A DNA stretch of 64,000 bases from JANLYC01 sp963750495 (GCA_963750495.1 CAVVQV010000004.1:1116001-1180000); one strand, 5' to 3'; counted from the stretch's first letter, positions 16,913-25,395 are shown. Numbers and translations: made by a program. The notes: generated from the letters alone by a model not told the origin.

Positions 16913-18393
16913 GCGGTCCCCCTCTGGAGCCGCCCGGTCAGCACGTCGACGGCAGCCTCGCCTACGGCACGGCCTCCGCCACTGGTGCAGATGACCCGCT
17001 CACCGGGGGCGGCTGCATCGGGCAGCCCGGTGTAGACCACCACGGCGTCCGGCCGCGCGGCGAGCGCCTCCCCGAGGAGACGAAGGCTGTCCGCCGAGCG
17101 TGGCTGACTCGCCAGCACGACCACTTCGCGGCCGACCGCGCCCGCCACCGTCAAGGCTTCGCGCAACTCCTCCTGGCTGTCGACCTCGACGCGGTATGCC
17201 GACGGGTCACGGCGGACGAGAGCCGCCCCCACGTCGCGCCCGCGTCGTCCAGCAGCCATGCCGTAGCCCTCGGAGATCTCGACGACCAAGGGTGCGAGCT
17301 CGCGCAGGGCGACGTCGCCGCGCACCTGGAGGGCGCGGCGGGCCACCTCGCGTCCGATCCGGGACTCGTCCGCCGTGCTGGCGGTCGGCTGCTGCGCCTC
17401 GAGCCAACGGGTGAGGTCGGCGACCCGCGCACCCGCCTCCTCGAGCCGATCGGTGGGGAGGCGCCCGTCGTCGACAGCAGCAACGACGGCCGCGACCACC
17501 TCGTCCAACCGTTGCTCGGCGTCATACGGCTCGGGGAACGACGGGTTGCCGATGCAGAGCAGGTCGATCCCGGCCAGCAGGGCACGCACGGCACCCTCAC
17601 CGCGCCCGACGCCGCGGGAGATCGCGTGCATGTCGAGGGCATCGCTGACGATCACGCCGTCGAAGCCGAGCTCACCACGTAACAGGCCCAGCAGCCGCGG
17701 GCTGAGGGTGGCGGGTAGCTCGTCGAGTGCGGAGAAGACGACATGCGCGCTCATGACGCACCGCACGCCGGCCCGGACCACGGCAGAGAACGGCGCCAGG
17801 TCGCGCTCGCGCAGAACCCCTACAGCGTCGTCAACGCGCGGGAGGTCGAGGTGCGAGTCGGTGCTGGTGGAGCCGTGTCCCGGGAAGTGCTTCGCGCACC
17901 CGGCTACCCCGGCGGACTGCAGCCCTTCGACGAAGGCGACGCCATGCCTGGCGACGAGCTCCGGGTCGGCACCGAAGGAACGCACACCGATCACCGGATT
18001 GTCGGCGTTGGAGTTGACGTCGACCACCGGAGCCAGGGCGATGTCGATGCCGGCCGCCCGCAGCTGCCGTCCCATCGCGGCGGCCACGTTCTGGGTCGCA
18101 ACGGCGTCATCGAGGGCGCCCAAGGACGCGTGACCCGGCCAGGACGACCCTGCGGAAGCCTCGAGGCGGGTGACGTCACCGCCCTCCTCGTCCGACATCA
18201 CCAGCACGCCGTCGCGAGTGCCGTGCAGCGCGTCAGCCAGCTTGCGTGCCTGGTCGGCGTCGACCACGTTGGGCCCGAACCAGCACACCCCACCGAGTCC
18301 GGCGTCGAGTCGGCGGGCGAGCCATCCCGGCAACGTCGTCGAGGCGAAGCCGGTGACCATCACGGCCTCGACGAGTCGTCGTACGCCGGTCAT
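16909..18393 (-). CDS. nagZ: Glycoside hydrolase family 3, NagZ-type beta-N-acetylglucosaminidase
   Basis: A 494-aa GH3 enzyme, expected to release GlcNAc from GlcNAc-(anh)MurNAc. The NagZ signature KHFPGHGSTSTDSH is at 168-181, with the His of the Asp/His general-acid dyad, and the nucleophile is Asp251 in SDALDM. A C-terminal part (about 330-494) extends beyond the single-domain E. coli enzyme, as in Gram-positive two-domain forms. There is no signal peptide, so it is probably cytosolic and acts on imported disaccharide. ATG 18393 overlaps the upstream permease stop (18390-18393); longer in-frame starts would run through the permease gene. Confidence 0.93.
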   Translation of the reverse strand: MTGVRRLVEAVMVTGFASTTLPGWLARRLDAGLGGVCWFGPNVVDADQARKLADALHGTRDGVLVMSDEEGGDVTRLEASAGSSWPGHASLGALDDAVATQNVAAAMGRQLRAAGIDIALAPVVDVNSNADNPVIGVRSFGADPELVARHGVAFVEGLQSAGVAGCAKHFPGHGSTSTDSHLDLPRVDDAVGVLRERDLAPFSAVVRAGVRCVMSAHVVFSALDELPATLSPRLLGLLRGELGFDGVIVSDALDMHAISRGVGRGEGAVRALLAGIDLLCIGNPSFPEPYDAEQRLDEVVAAVVAAVDDGRLPTDRLEEAGARVADLTRWLEAQQPTASTADESRIGREVARRALQVRGDVALRELAPLVVEISEGYGMAAGRRGRDVGAALVRRDPSAYRVEVDSQEELREALTVAGAVGREVVVLASQPRSADSLRLLGEALAARPDAVVVYTGLPDAAAPGERVICTSGGGRAVGEAAVDVLTGRLQRGTA

Positions 18394-19229
18394 CCCTTGA
18401 CCGCCCCGGCCGCGAGGCCCGATGCCAACCTGCGCTGCACGGCCACGAAGAACATCATCACCGGCACGGTGATCAGCGTCGAGCCCGCCATCACGGCACC
18501 CCAGTTCGTGCCGTACTGGGTGAAGAACAACCGCAGTCCGGCCGCGACGGTGTACGACTGCTGATCGTTCATGAACGTGATGGCGAAGATGAACTCGTTC
18601 CACGCGGTGATGAACGAGAAGACGCTGGTGGCGACGAGTCCAGGTGCAACCAACGGGAACAGGATCGACCAGAACATCCGCCCCCACGACGCGCCGTCGA
18701 CGTACGCCGCCTCCTCGATCTCGACCGGGATCGCGGCCACGAAGCCGCGCAGCATCCAGATCGCGAACGGCAGCGAGAAGGCCACGTAGACGACGACCAG
18801 TCCGAAGAGGTGGTTGAGCAGGCCGAGTGTCTTGGCCTGCAGGAACAGCGGGATCACCAGGGCTTCGAGCGGAACCATCTGCACGACGAGCACGAGGATC
18901 AGGACGGCGGTCCGGAAGCGGAAGTGGAAGCGAGCGACCGCGACCGAGGCAAGCAGCGCGACCAGGCCGCTGATCAGGACCGTCGCGAGGGCCACGACCA
19001 GGGAGTTCCGCAGGTAGGTCGTGAACCCGCCCTGCCCCAGCACGAACCGGAAGTTGTCGAGCGTGAAGGACGTCGGCAGCAGGTTGCGCGAGCCGTCGTT
19101 GGCATGGACGTCCACAGCCGTCGAGACCATGATGAACACCGGGAAGAGGCTGAACGCGAGCACGGCCACGACCCCCAACGCTGTCAGGGCACGAGCCAAC
19201 GGAGTCCGAGTGCCTACGGTCGTGCTCAC
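18390..19229 (-). CDS. Carbohydrate ABC transporter permease (MalG type)
   Basis: A 279-aa inner-membrane permease of the CUT1 family with six predicted helices. The EAA loop reads EIEEAAYVDGASWGRMFWSILFPL. GTG 19229 overlaps the stop of the partner permease (GTGA, 19226-19229). The frame is open upstream, but that part is the shadow of the partner gene. It is part of an importer with the adjacent permease and lipoprotein. No ATPase gene lies nearby, so a shared MsiK-type ATPase from elsewhere is probably used, as in the Streptomyces DasABC system (family knowledge). Confidence 0.93.
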   Translation of the reverse strand: MSTTVGTRTPLARALTALGVVAVLAFSLFPVFIMVSTAVDVHANDGSRNLLPTSFTLDNFRFVLGQGGFTTYLRNSLVVALATVLISGLVALLASVAVARFHFRFRTAVLILVLVVQMVPLEALVIPLFLQAKTLGLLNHLFGLVVVYVAFSLPFAIWMLRGFVAAIPVEIEEAAYVDGASWGRMFWSILFPLVAPGLVATSVFSFITAWNEFIFAITFMNDQQSYTVAAGLRLFFTQYGTNWGAVMAGSTLITVPVMMFFVAVQRRLASGLAAGAVKG

Positions 19230-20215
19230 AGTTCGTCCTGCCTGAAGACGACCCGGAGGTAGAACGCGGTGATGACGAGCAGCACGAGGGTCAGCAGCAC
19301 GGCGATGGCCGCACCGAGCCCGTAGCGGTTCTGCGAGATCGCGGTGACGTAGGACCAGGTGCCGAGGTTGAGCACGTCGCGGTTGGTGCCGTTGCCGCCG
19401 GGCATCAGGTAGATCTGCGCGAAGACCTTGAAGTCCCAGATCGTCGACAGGATCGTGACGACCGCGAAGATCGGCTTGAGCAACGGGACGGTGATGTACC
19501 AGAACCGCTTCCAGGCGCCGGCTCCGTCGATCCGAGCCGCTTCCATGGCGTCCTGCGGCAGGGTCATCAGCCCGGCCAGGACCGTGATCGCGACGAACGG
19601 GAAGCCGTGGTGCACGACGTTGATGGTGGCGATCGTGTAGAACGGCAGCCGCTCGGTGAACCAGTTCGTCGTCTCGGGGTCGACAAGTCCGAGCCCGCCG
19701 AGCGCGCGCATCACGGCCCCGCTGCGCGCGTCGAACAGGAAGACCCAGACGTAGGTGCCCGTGACCGCCGGCACCGCCCAGGCGACCATGATCGCGCTGG
19801 TGACCACGCCCCTGGTCCACGGCCCGAGGCGGGCGAGCAACAAGGCCACCAGGGTGCCGACGACAACCGTGAGCCCGACGGTGACAACAGCGAACACGAC
19901 GGTGTTCGGCAGGACGGTGTGCCAGAGCAGTGGGTCGTGCAGCAGTTCGTCGAAGTTGCCGAGACCGATCCAGGACGTCTCCCCCGTCACCAGCTGCCGG
20001 AGCCCGAAGTCCTGGAAGGACAAGGCCCCGACCCGGTACAGCGGATAGATCAGCAGCACGCCCAGGATCGCGAGCGCGGGACTCAGGAGCAGCCAAGGAC
20101 GCCACACCTGGGCGTTCAGCCGGGTCCGCCGGTTGGGCTGCGGGAGTCCGGGAGAACGTCCAGGTGTGGCCACCGCCCGTCGTGGGTGCGCGTCCTGCTC
20201 AGGCGGCTTGTCCAT
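19226..20215 (-). CDS. Carbohydrate ABC transporter permease (MalF type)
   Basis: A 329-aa CUT1 permease. After a charged cytoplasmic N-terminus come WLLLSPALAILGVLLIYPLY and further helices, with the EAA loop AMEAARIDGAGAWKRFWYITVPLL. ATG 20215 is preferred because it leaves a 34-base gap to the lipoprotein stop; a longer frame (from 20314) would overlap that gene by 65 bases. It pairs with the downstream MalG-type permease through a 4-base overlap. Confidence 0.92.
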   Translation of the reverse strand: MDKPPEQDAHPRRAVATPGRSPGLPQPNRRTRLNAQVWRPWLLLSPALAILGVLLIYPLYRVGALSFQDFGLRQLVTGETSWIGLGNFDELLHDPLLWHTVLPNTVVFAVVTVGLTVVVGTLVALLLARLGPWTRGVVTSAIMVAWAVPAVTGTYVWVFLFDARSGAVMRALGGLGLVDPETTNWFTERLPFYTIATINVVHHGFPFVAITVLAGLMTLPQDAMEAARIDGAGAWKRFWYITVPLLKPIFAVVTILSTIWDFKVFAQIYLMPGGNGTNRDVLNLGTWSYVTAISQNRYGLGAAIAVLLTLVLLVITAFYLRVVFRQDEL

Positions 20216-20249
20216 CACGGCCGGGCCGTCGTGCGGCCCGGAGCCTTGA

Positions 20250-21563
20250 TCAGCTGCCACGGGAGAAGATGTCGTCCATCTCCTGGGCAGCCTGATTGGC
20301 CGCTGCGTCGACATCTGCCTTGCCGGACAGGATCGACTGCAGCATGGCGGAGATCGTCTTCTTGCCCTGCACCTGACCGTAGAGCGGCGTGACCGGGACC
20401 GAGGTACCTCCGTCAGCTGCCTGCTTGGCGAACGGCGCGACGGTCGGGTCGTCCTCGGCCTGCACCTTGTCGAGCAGGGACTTGGTGCCGGGGAAGAACC
20501 CCGACTGCTCGCCCCACTGGGCGGCGTACTTGCCCGTCGTCATCATCTGGACGAAGGCCCAGGCCAGGTCAGGGTTCTCGGCGTTGTTGAAGACAGACAG
20601 GTGCGAGCCACCGAGGAACGAGGGGCTGATGCCACCGTTCTCACCCGGGATGGGGAACGCGCCGATCTTGCCCTCGAGATCCGGGTTGGCCTCGATCAGC
20701 GCACGGGGTGTCCAGCTGCCCGAGATCATCATGGCGACGTCACCACGCGAGAACGCGTCACTGAGGTCGGCCTCGTCCCACGTGGTGGCGGCCGGCGTCG
20801 AGAAGCCGTGCTCGAGGGCCAGGTCGGTGTAGAAGGAGATACCCTGCTCGGCCTTGGACGTGTCGATGGTGGACGTCCAGGTGCCGTCGTCCTGCTGCGT
20901 GGCCAGGTCCCCGCCGGCCCCCCAGATGAACGGGTCGACGCCGTACTCGCTGTCTCCGGGAACCGGGAACGTGATCATGTCCGGCTCTGCCGCCTTGATC
21001 TTGTCGCCCACCTGGACGAGGTCGCTCCAGCTCTTCGGCGGCTGGACGCCGGCCTTGTCGAACACGTCCGTGCGGTAGACGATCGACCGGACACCGGCGT
21101 ACCACGGCATGCCGTACAGCTCGCCGTCGATCGTGCCTGCCTCGACGAGTCCGGGGACGAGGTCCTTCTGCAGGCCAGCCGAGTCGACCTGGGAGGTGAG
21201 GTCCATCAGGGCGCCGGCATCAGCGAACTCGGGCGTCCAGGTCGTTCCGACCTCGGCCACATCGGGTGTCGTTCCACCGGCGATCGCGTTGACGAACTTG
21301 TCGTGGGCCTCAGCCCACGGGACGAACTGAACGTCCAGTTCGGCACCGGTCTCGTCCTTGAACGACGCCGATACGTCCTTGAAGAACGGCTTGGCGTCGG
21401 GATTGGTCCCTTCCATGATCCAGACCGTGAGCTTCTGACCCGAGGCGTCGACCGTTTCGTCGCCACTGCCGGAGAAACCGGACGAGGAGTTCGAGTCGTT
21501 GCCGCAGGCGGAGACGAGCAGGCCGATGGTGGCCAGCCCGACCACGAGGCGTCGCAGCTGCAT
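20250..21563 (-). CDS. Extracellular solute-binding lipoprotein (sugar ABC importer)
   Basis: A 437-aa family 1 solute-binding protein. The N-terminal lipobox is LLVSAC (Cys20) after a hydrophobic stretch. The mature part has the typical two-lobe pattern, with LTVWIMEG near 50 and DVAMMISGSWTPRALIEANP, a conserved motif of carbohydrate binders. It should capture the cell-wall sugar (for example GlcNAc-MurNAc units or chitobiose) for the two permeases; the ligand is inferred from the nagZ-murQ-anmK-nagA genes downstream. It is the first gene of the operon and has an operator-like palindrome about 50 bases upstream. Confidence 0.93.
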   Translation of the reverse strand: MQLRRLVVGLATIGLLVSACGNDSNSSSGFSGSGDETVDASGQKLTVWIMEGTNPDAKPFFKDVSASFKDETGAELDVQFVPWAEAHDKFVNAIAGGTTPDVAEVGTTWTPEFADAGALMDLTSQVDSAGLQKDLVPGLVEAGTIDGELYGMPWYAGVRSIVYRTDVFDKAGVQPPKSWSDLVQVGDKIKAAEPDMITFPVPGDSEYGVDPFIWGAGGDLATQQDDGTWTSTIDTSKAEQGISFYTDLALEHGFSTPAATTWDEADLSDAFSRGDVAMMISGSWTPRALIEANPDLEGKIGAFPIPGENGGISPSFLGGSHLSVFNNAENPDLAWAFVQMMTTGKYAAQWGEQSGFFPGTKSLLDKVQAEDDPTVAPFAKQAADGGTSVPVTPLYGQVQGKKTISAMLQSILSGKADVDAAANQAAQEMDDIFSRGS

Positions 21564-21610
21564 GGGGTGCGTTCCTTTCGACGGAGGGGTGCGCTCCGGG
21601 TGCGAAATTC

Positions 21611-21629
21611 AGACCATAGGTCTAGACCT
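21611..21629. promoter_or_regulatory. DasR-type operator-like palindrome upstream of the sugar importer
   Basis: AGGTCTAGACCT at 21618-21629 is a perfect 12-bp palindrome and matches the core of the Streptomyces DasR site (TGGTCTAGACCA) in 10 of 12 positions. A further half-site, AGACC at 21611-21615, forms a second overlapping inverted repeat with GGTCT. It lies 48-66 bases upstream of the lipoprotein ATG (21563), next to the gntR gene. Confidence 0.65.
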
Positions 21630-21662
21630 CCGGACGATTCTTGACCGGTGACCGGCCTCCCG

Positions 21663-22403
21663 TCAACCCCCGGCAGTCGGGTTCGGGAAGATGTCGACCA
21701 CGATCCGGTAGCGGTCACCGCGGTAGATCGACCGTACGAACTCGGCCACTCGCCCGTCTGCGATGCGCGACGTCCGCTCGAAGAGAAAGGCGGGGTCGCC
21801 GGGCTCGACCCCCAGCAGCTCGGCCTCGTCACCGGAGGTCAGGCACGGCTCGACCGTCTGCGTGCCCGCCACGATCGGCGTTTCGTACCGCTGGGCCAGC
21901 AGCTCGTAGAAGGACGTGTTCTCGAGGTCGGCCCCGGTCAGACCCGGAGTGAGGTCGCACGGTACGTGCAGGTCCTCCAGCGCCATCGGGATGTCATCGG
22001 CCAGGCGGAGCCGGCGTACCTGCAGCACATCGGCATGGGGCGGCACGCCCAACAGCGCAGCGAGCATCATGCCCGCCGGAGACCTGCGGGTGAAGACGGT
22101 GTGGCTCCCGGGCCGCAACCCCCGCGCTCGCATGTCCGCCGAGAACGACGTCGCCGACAGCCGCTGGGTGACCTTGGGCGCCGCCACGAACGTCCCGGAA
22201 CCCTGCCGCCTGATCAGCCGCTGCTCCTGGACCAGCAGATCGACCGCTCGACGCAACGTCATGCGTGCCACGCCGAGGCTGCGGGCCAGGTCTCGCTCCA
22301 CCGGCAGCGGCTCGCCCGCCGACAGTCCCGCGATCAGCTCCTCGAGGGCCGCGCGGACCTGGCGCTGCTTGACGGTCTCGCGACCGGAGTCCAGCGTGGT
22401 CAT
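21663..22403 (-). CDS. GntR/HutC-family transcriptional regulator (DasR/NagR-like)
   Basis: A 246-aa regulator. The winged-helix domain is at about 8-80 (LPVERDLARSLGVARMTLRRAVDLLVQEQRLIRRQGSGTFV is the conserved stretch, shortened here to its key parts: PVERDLARSLGVARMTLRRA and GSGTFV). A UTRA effector domain follows to the end. This is the architecture of DasR/NagR, which sense GlcN-6-P or GlcNAc-6-P (family knowledge). ATG 22403 is chosen; the frame runs 13 codons further. The start codon lies inside an operator-like palindrome, suggesting autoregulation. It sits between the GHL10 gene and the importer, both of which have similar sites upstream. Confidence 0.9.
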   Translation of the reverse strand: MTTLDSGRETVKQRQVRAALEELIAGLSAGEPLPVERDLARSLGVARMTLRRAVDLLVQEQRLIRRQGSGTFVAAPKVTQRLSATSFSADMRARGLRPGSHTVFTRRSPAGMMLAALLGVPPHADVLQVRRLRLADDIPMALEDLHVPCDLTPGLTGADLENTSFYELLAQRYETPIVAGTQTVEPCLTSGDEAELLGVEPGDPAFLFERTSRIADGRVAEFVRSIYRGDRYRIVVDIFPNPTAGG

Positions 22404-22409
22404 GGACCA
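22397..22409. promoter_or_regulatory. Operator-like inverted repeat over the gntR start codon
   Basis: TGGTC-ATG-GACCA is a 5-bp inverted repeat with a 3-base spacer whose arms are the same TGGTC/GACCA as in the other two sites of this locus. It covers the gntR start codon (22401-22403). Confidence 0.45.
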
Positions 22410-22461
22410 TTGGTACAGGACGCAGCGGTCAGACGCCAGCACCGGACCGTGGCGCGGCGAC

Positions 22462-22491
22462 GCGCCGCACCCGCGGTGCAGTGTGCGGCGC
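22462..22491 (-). terminator. Terminator-like hairpin downstream of the GHL10 gene
   Basis: GCGCCGCAC (22462-22470) and GTGCGGCGC (22483-22491) form a perfect 9-bp GC stem with a 12-base loop. It starts 7 bases after the GHL10 stop and lies 59 bases before the gntR start. There is no T-tract. It should separate the GHL10 transcript from gntR. Confidence 0.55.
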
Positions 22492-22497
22492 CCGCCG

Positions 22498-24108
22498 TCA
22501 TCGGAGCCGGGCGGGTCTGCTCGGGTGGCTCTCGCGGTAGGCCCGGTCCAGGCTGGTCACGTAGTACGTCGCCGGACCTGCTGCCCCGCTGCTCGTGTCT
22601 GTCCACGCGTGCGACGAGCTGCTCGCGTCATCTCTGACCGCCGCGACCAGATGGGTCGCGTCAGCGAAGTCGCACGCCTTCGGATGCGCCCGCGCACCGT
22701 CGAACCGGTACACGGCGTACGACGATGCGTCGCCACGCCAGCTGACCACCGCACCCGCGGCCGTGGCCTCGGCCCTGACGTCCTCGGGTGCCTTCGGAGC
22801 CTTGCCCGGAACGCCTGCCGTCACGGGGATGAGAGCCGGCTGCTGGTAGTGGTCACGTTGGACGATGTCCATGTTCTGCAGGCGGTTGGCGCGCACGTCC
22901 TTGGCGGAGAAGTAGATGTCGCCGTCGACCTGCGGGTAGTCCCGGTTGAAGAACAGATGCTTCGTCATCTCGTTGGGGTCTGACCACGCCGGGTCCTGGG
23001 TCGACGTCCCCACCTTGTAGGTCGCCTGACCGATGTAGAGCTGGACGTCGGTACCGGCGACCTGCTCGGACCACCACGGCACGAGCTTGGCGTAGTCGGC
23101 GGGCGAGAAGCCGATGTTCCAGTAGACCTGCGGAGCGATGTAGTCGATCCACTCCTCGCTTACCCAACGCCTGGTGTCGGCGTACAGGTCGTCGTAGGTC
23201 TGGGCCCCTGCCGTGGTGTCGGAGCCGGCCGGGTCGGTCGCCTTGTTGCGCCACACCGCGAACGGGCTGACGCCGAACTTCACCCATGGCTTGGCCTGGT
23301 GGATCCGGTCGGACAGCTCAGTGATCAGCAGATCGATGTTGTGGCGACGCCAGTCCGCCTTGTCGCTGTAGCCGTCGGGGTACCGCGCGAACGCGTCGTC
23401 GTCGGGGAACGCCTGGCCGCTCACGGGATACGGGTAGAAGTAGTCGTCGAAGTGGACCGCGTCGATGTCGTAGTGGTCGACAGCGTCCATGATGGCGTCC
23501 TCGACGAGCGTGCGGACATCGGGAATGCCCGGGTTGTAGTAGAGCTTGCCTCCGTAGGGGACGACCCAGTCAGGATGTTGGCTCGCCGGATGCGTCGGCA
23601 CGAGCGCGTCGCGGTTCGTGTCCATCGACACGCGGTACGGATTGAACCAGGCGTGGAACTCCAGGTTGCGCGCATGCGCCTCGCGCACGGCGAAGGCCAG
23701 CGGGTCGTAGCCGGGGTCCTGGCCCTGCGTCCCCGTGAGGTACTTCGACCAGGGCTCGATGGGCGAGGGCCAGAACGCGTCGGCGGTGGGTCGGACCTGC
23801 ACGATCACGGCGTTGAGCCCGCGAGCGACCGCATCGTCGTACCACCCGATGAGCTCGGCTTCCTGTTGGTCCGGTGTGAGGCCGGGTCTCGACGGCCAGT
23901 CGATGTTGACAACCGACGCGATCCACTCGGCCCGGAGCTGACGCTTCGGAGCCGCGGGGTCGAGCGTGCAGTGGGAGCCGTGGCCGAGTCGGGTGTTGCT
24001 ACCGGAAGCCGCGGTGGCGGCGCGGTGGCCGCTCTCGATCGTCGACACAGCGAGGGCAAGAGCGAGGGCGGCGGTGGCCAGGGAGCGGAGTCGCCGGATG
24101 GCGGGCAT
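22498..24108 (-). CDS. Secreted GHL10-family glycosyl hydrolase (DUF187/DigH-like)
   Basis: A 536-aa exported protein. A signal peptide covers about 1-34. The catalytic barrel of PF02638 (GHL10) is at about 55-420: RAEWIASVVNIDWPSRPGL, then AVIVQVRPTADAFWPS, FHAWFNPYR, VHFDDYFYP and DYIAPQVYW, the usual family blocks. A fibronectin-like module forms the C-terminus. E. coli DigH (YddW), of this family, cleaves peptide-free peptidoglycan glycan (family knowledge). The operator-like site upstream and the recycling operon next door make a role on cell-wall glycan or chitin fragments likely here. ATG 24108 is chosen over 24141, since the latter would start within the operator. Confidence 0.9.
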   Translation of the reverse strand: MPAIRRLRSLATAALALALAVSTIESGHRAATAASGSNTRLGHGSHCTLDPAAPKRQLRAEWIASVVNIDWPSRPGLTPDQQEAELIGWYDDAVARGLNAVIVQVRPTADAFWPSPIEPWSKYLTGTQGQDPGYDPLAFAVREAHARNLEFHAWFNPYRVSMDTNRDALVPTHPASQHPDWVVPYGGKLYYNPGIPDVRTLVEDAIMDAVDHYDIDAVHFDDYFYPYPVSGQAFPDDDAFARYPDGYSDKADWRRHNIDLLITELSDRIHQAKPWVKFGVSPFAVWRNKATDPAGSDTTAGAQTYDDLYADTRRWVSEEWIDYIAPQVYWNIGFSPADYAKLVPWWSEQVAGTDVQLYIGQATYKVGTSTQDPAWSDPNEMTKHLFFNRDYPQVDGDIYFSAKDVRANRLQNMDIVQRDHYQQPALIPVTAGVPGKAPKAPEDVRAEATAAGAVVSWRGDASSYAVYRFDGARAHPKACDFADATHLVAAVRDDASSSSHAWTDTSSGAAGPATYYVTSLDRAYRESHPSRPARLR

Positions 24109-24139
24109 GACAATCAGTCCTTGGTTCGGTACGTAAACC

Positions 24140-24160
24140 ATTGGTCCAGACCAATATTGG
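24140..24160. promoter_or_regulatory. DasR-type operator-like palindrome upstream of the GHL10 gene
   Basis: ATTGGTC-CA-GACCAAT (24140-24155) is a perfect 7-bp inverted repeat with a 2-base spacer, very close to the DasR consensus ACTGGTCTAGACCAGT. It overlaps a second palindrome, CCAATATTGG (24151-24160). It lies 32-52 bases upstream of ATG 24108. Confidence 0.7.
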
Positions 24161-24232
24161 GCCCAACGTCCGATATGTCAACGGTGACGTGCCGGTTACC
24201 TCCTGTCGGCAGCGTGCGGTTGGCTGGGGGCC

Positions 24233-24655
24233 ATGGAGATCCAGTTCGTCGCGAGCTTCGCGATCATCACCACCGACCCTGCCCACGACAAGGCCCTCTT
24301 CGTCGAGGCCCTCGGCCTCCCCCTGCGACCTCCCGAAGGCGCCGAGGGCGACGACTACGTCTTCTCCGAGGCCATCGCGGGCTCCAAGCACTTCGGTGTG
24401 TGGCCGCTGGCTGACGCGGCCGAGAGCTGCTTCGGGTCGAAGGAGTGGCCGACCACCCACCCGGTGCCGCAGGCGTCCGTCGAGTTCGAGGTCGAGGACG
24501 TCGAGGCAGCTGCCCGCGAGCTCGAAGGTGGTGGTTACACGCTCCTGCATCCGGTCCGGACCGAGCCGTGGGGACAGGTCATCGCGCGGCTCCAGGCGTC
24601 AGACGGCGCCATCGTCGGCGTGTGCTTCACCCCCTGGATGCACGACAGCACCTGA
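24233..24655 (+). CDS. VOC-fold (glyoxalase/bleomycin-resistance-like) protein
   Basis: A 140-aa protein with the paired beta-alpha-beta-beta-beta modules of the VOC superfamily: FVASFAIITTDPAHDKALFVEALGLPL at the N-terminus shows the typical substrate-binding helix start, here cut to the key part DPAHDKALFVEALGLPL, and VEFEVEDVEAAARELEGGGY begins the second half. Metal ligands are not clear. Function unknown. It is divergent from the GHL10 gene, so it could share that control region. Confidence 0.85.
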   Translation: MEIQFVASFAIITTDPAHDKALFVEALGLPLRPPEGAEGDDYVFSEAIAGSKHFGVWPLADAAESCFGSKEWPTTHPVPQASVEFEVEDVEAAARELEGGGYTLLHPVRTEPWGQVIARLQASDGAIVGVCFTPWMHDST

Positions 24656-24734
24656 CCTGCGGCGCTGTCGCACGGGCCGGGGTACGACGCTGACACCGCC
24701 GCGAAAACCACGTGCCGCTGCGCGACGACCCGCG

Positions 24735-24740
24735 TACCTT
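24735..24740 (+). promoter_or_regulatory. Candidate -10 box (leaderless) for the orphan gene at 24748
   Basis: TACCTT fits TANNNT and ends 7 bases before ATG 24748. Confidence 0.4.
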
Positions 24741-24747
24741 CGGTCGT

Positions 24748-25305
24748 ATGAGGGCGACGTTCACGAAGGTCGACGACAAGCGCTACACGGTCGCCATCGA
24801 GAGGGAGCACGGTCCCGCCCTGCTGCCGCGCTTCGCACCCGGCTATGACGACCTCATGCCGCATGACCTCGCGCACTACCTCGTCGAGGAGTACTTCGAG
24901 ATCGAGCTGGGCGTCTGGGGGCAGCTGGCTGCCGGTGGCGGCGGGATCTTCACGCCGGCTCCCGAGGACCGTTCCGTGCAGCACCGGCGGCGAGGAGCAC
25001 GGATCGGTGCGATCGGGCGCGACGACATGGCCCGCTCCGAACAGCTCGTGGTGCTCACCGTCGCGGCCTGGGAACGCAGCATCCGCCGGGTCAAGCATCA
25101 GGTCCGACAGTTCCCGATCGAGGTCGACGCCGCATCACTGCGTGGTGCCGTCCGCCGGATGGACGAGGCCGCTCGTCGCTGGCAGGCACTTCAGCACGGT
25201 GGGTCGCTCACCTTCACCTGGCCACGACGGCTGACGTTCGATGCCTCAAAATCCCGGCGGGGGCGTCGCGACGCGAGGTCGAAACCGAGCCTTGCCCGGC
25301 GCTGA
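24748..25305 (+). CDS. Hypothetical protein
   Basis: A 185-aa protein not assigned to a family. ATG 24748 follows a TACCTT box by 7 bases, so a leaderless start is likely; the open frame extends 12 codons further upstream. The N-terminal half is ordered (MRATFTKVDDKRYTVAIERE, then the segment MPHDLAHYLVEEYFEIELG with several acidic residues and His), followed by a glycine-rich loop (AAGGGGIF). The C-terminus is very basic (SRRGRRDARSKPSLARR), which could bind nucleic acid. No signal peptide or membrane segment is seen. Confidence 0.8.
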   Translation: MRATFTKVDDKRYTVAIEREHGPALLPRFAPGYDDLMPHDLAHYLVEEYFEIELGVWGQLAAGGGGIFTPAPEDRSVQHRRRGARIGAIGRDDMARSEQLVVLTVAAWERSIRRVKHQVRQFPIEVDAASLRGAVRRMDEAARRWQALQHGGSLTFTWPRRLTFDASKSRRGRRDARSKPSLARR

Positions 25306-25395
25306 CGGGGCGCGACCGATGGTTCTCGGAGAACCTGATGGGTGCCTTGCCAGCGGGTGTGGCCGGTGGAATGCTCCGACGGTGAGGATACAGCC

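Noticed and set aside
24151..24160. CCAATATTGG as an independent operator for another regulator
   Set aside because: The 10-bp palindrome overlaps the DasR-like site, and there is no evidence for a separate protein; it is mentioned within that feature only.
23299..24414. 371-codon plus-strand frame across the GHL10 gene start
   Set aside because: It runs antisense through the signal peptide region and operator of a well-supported gene and has no recognisable domain.
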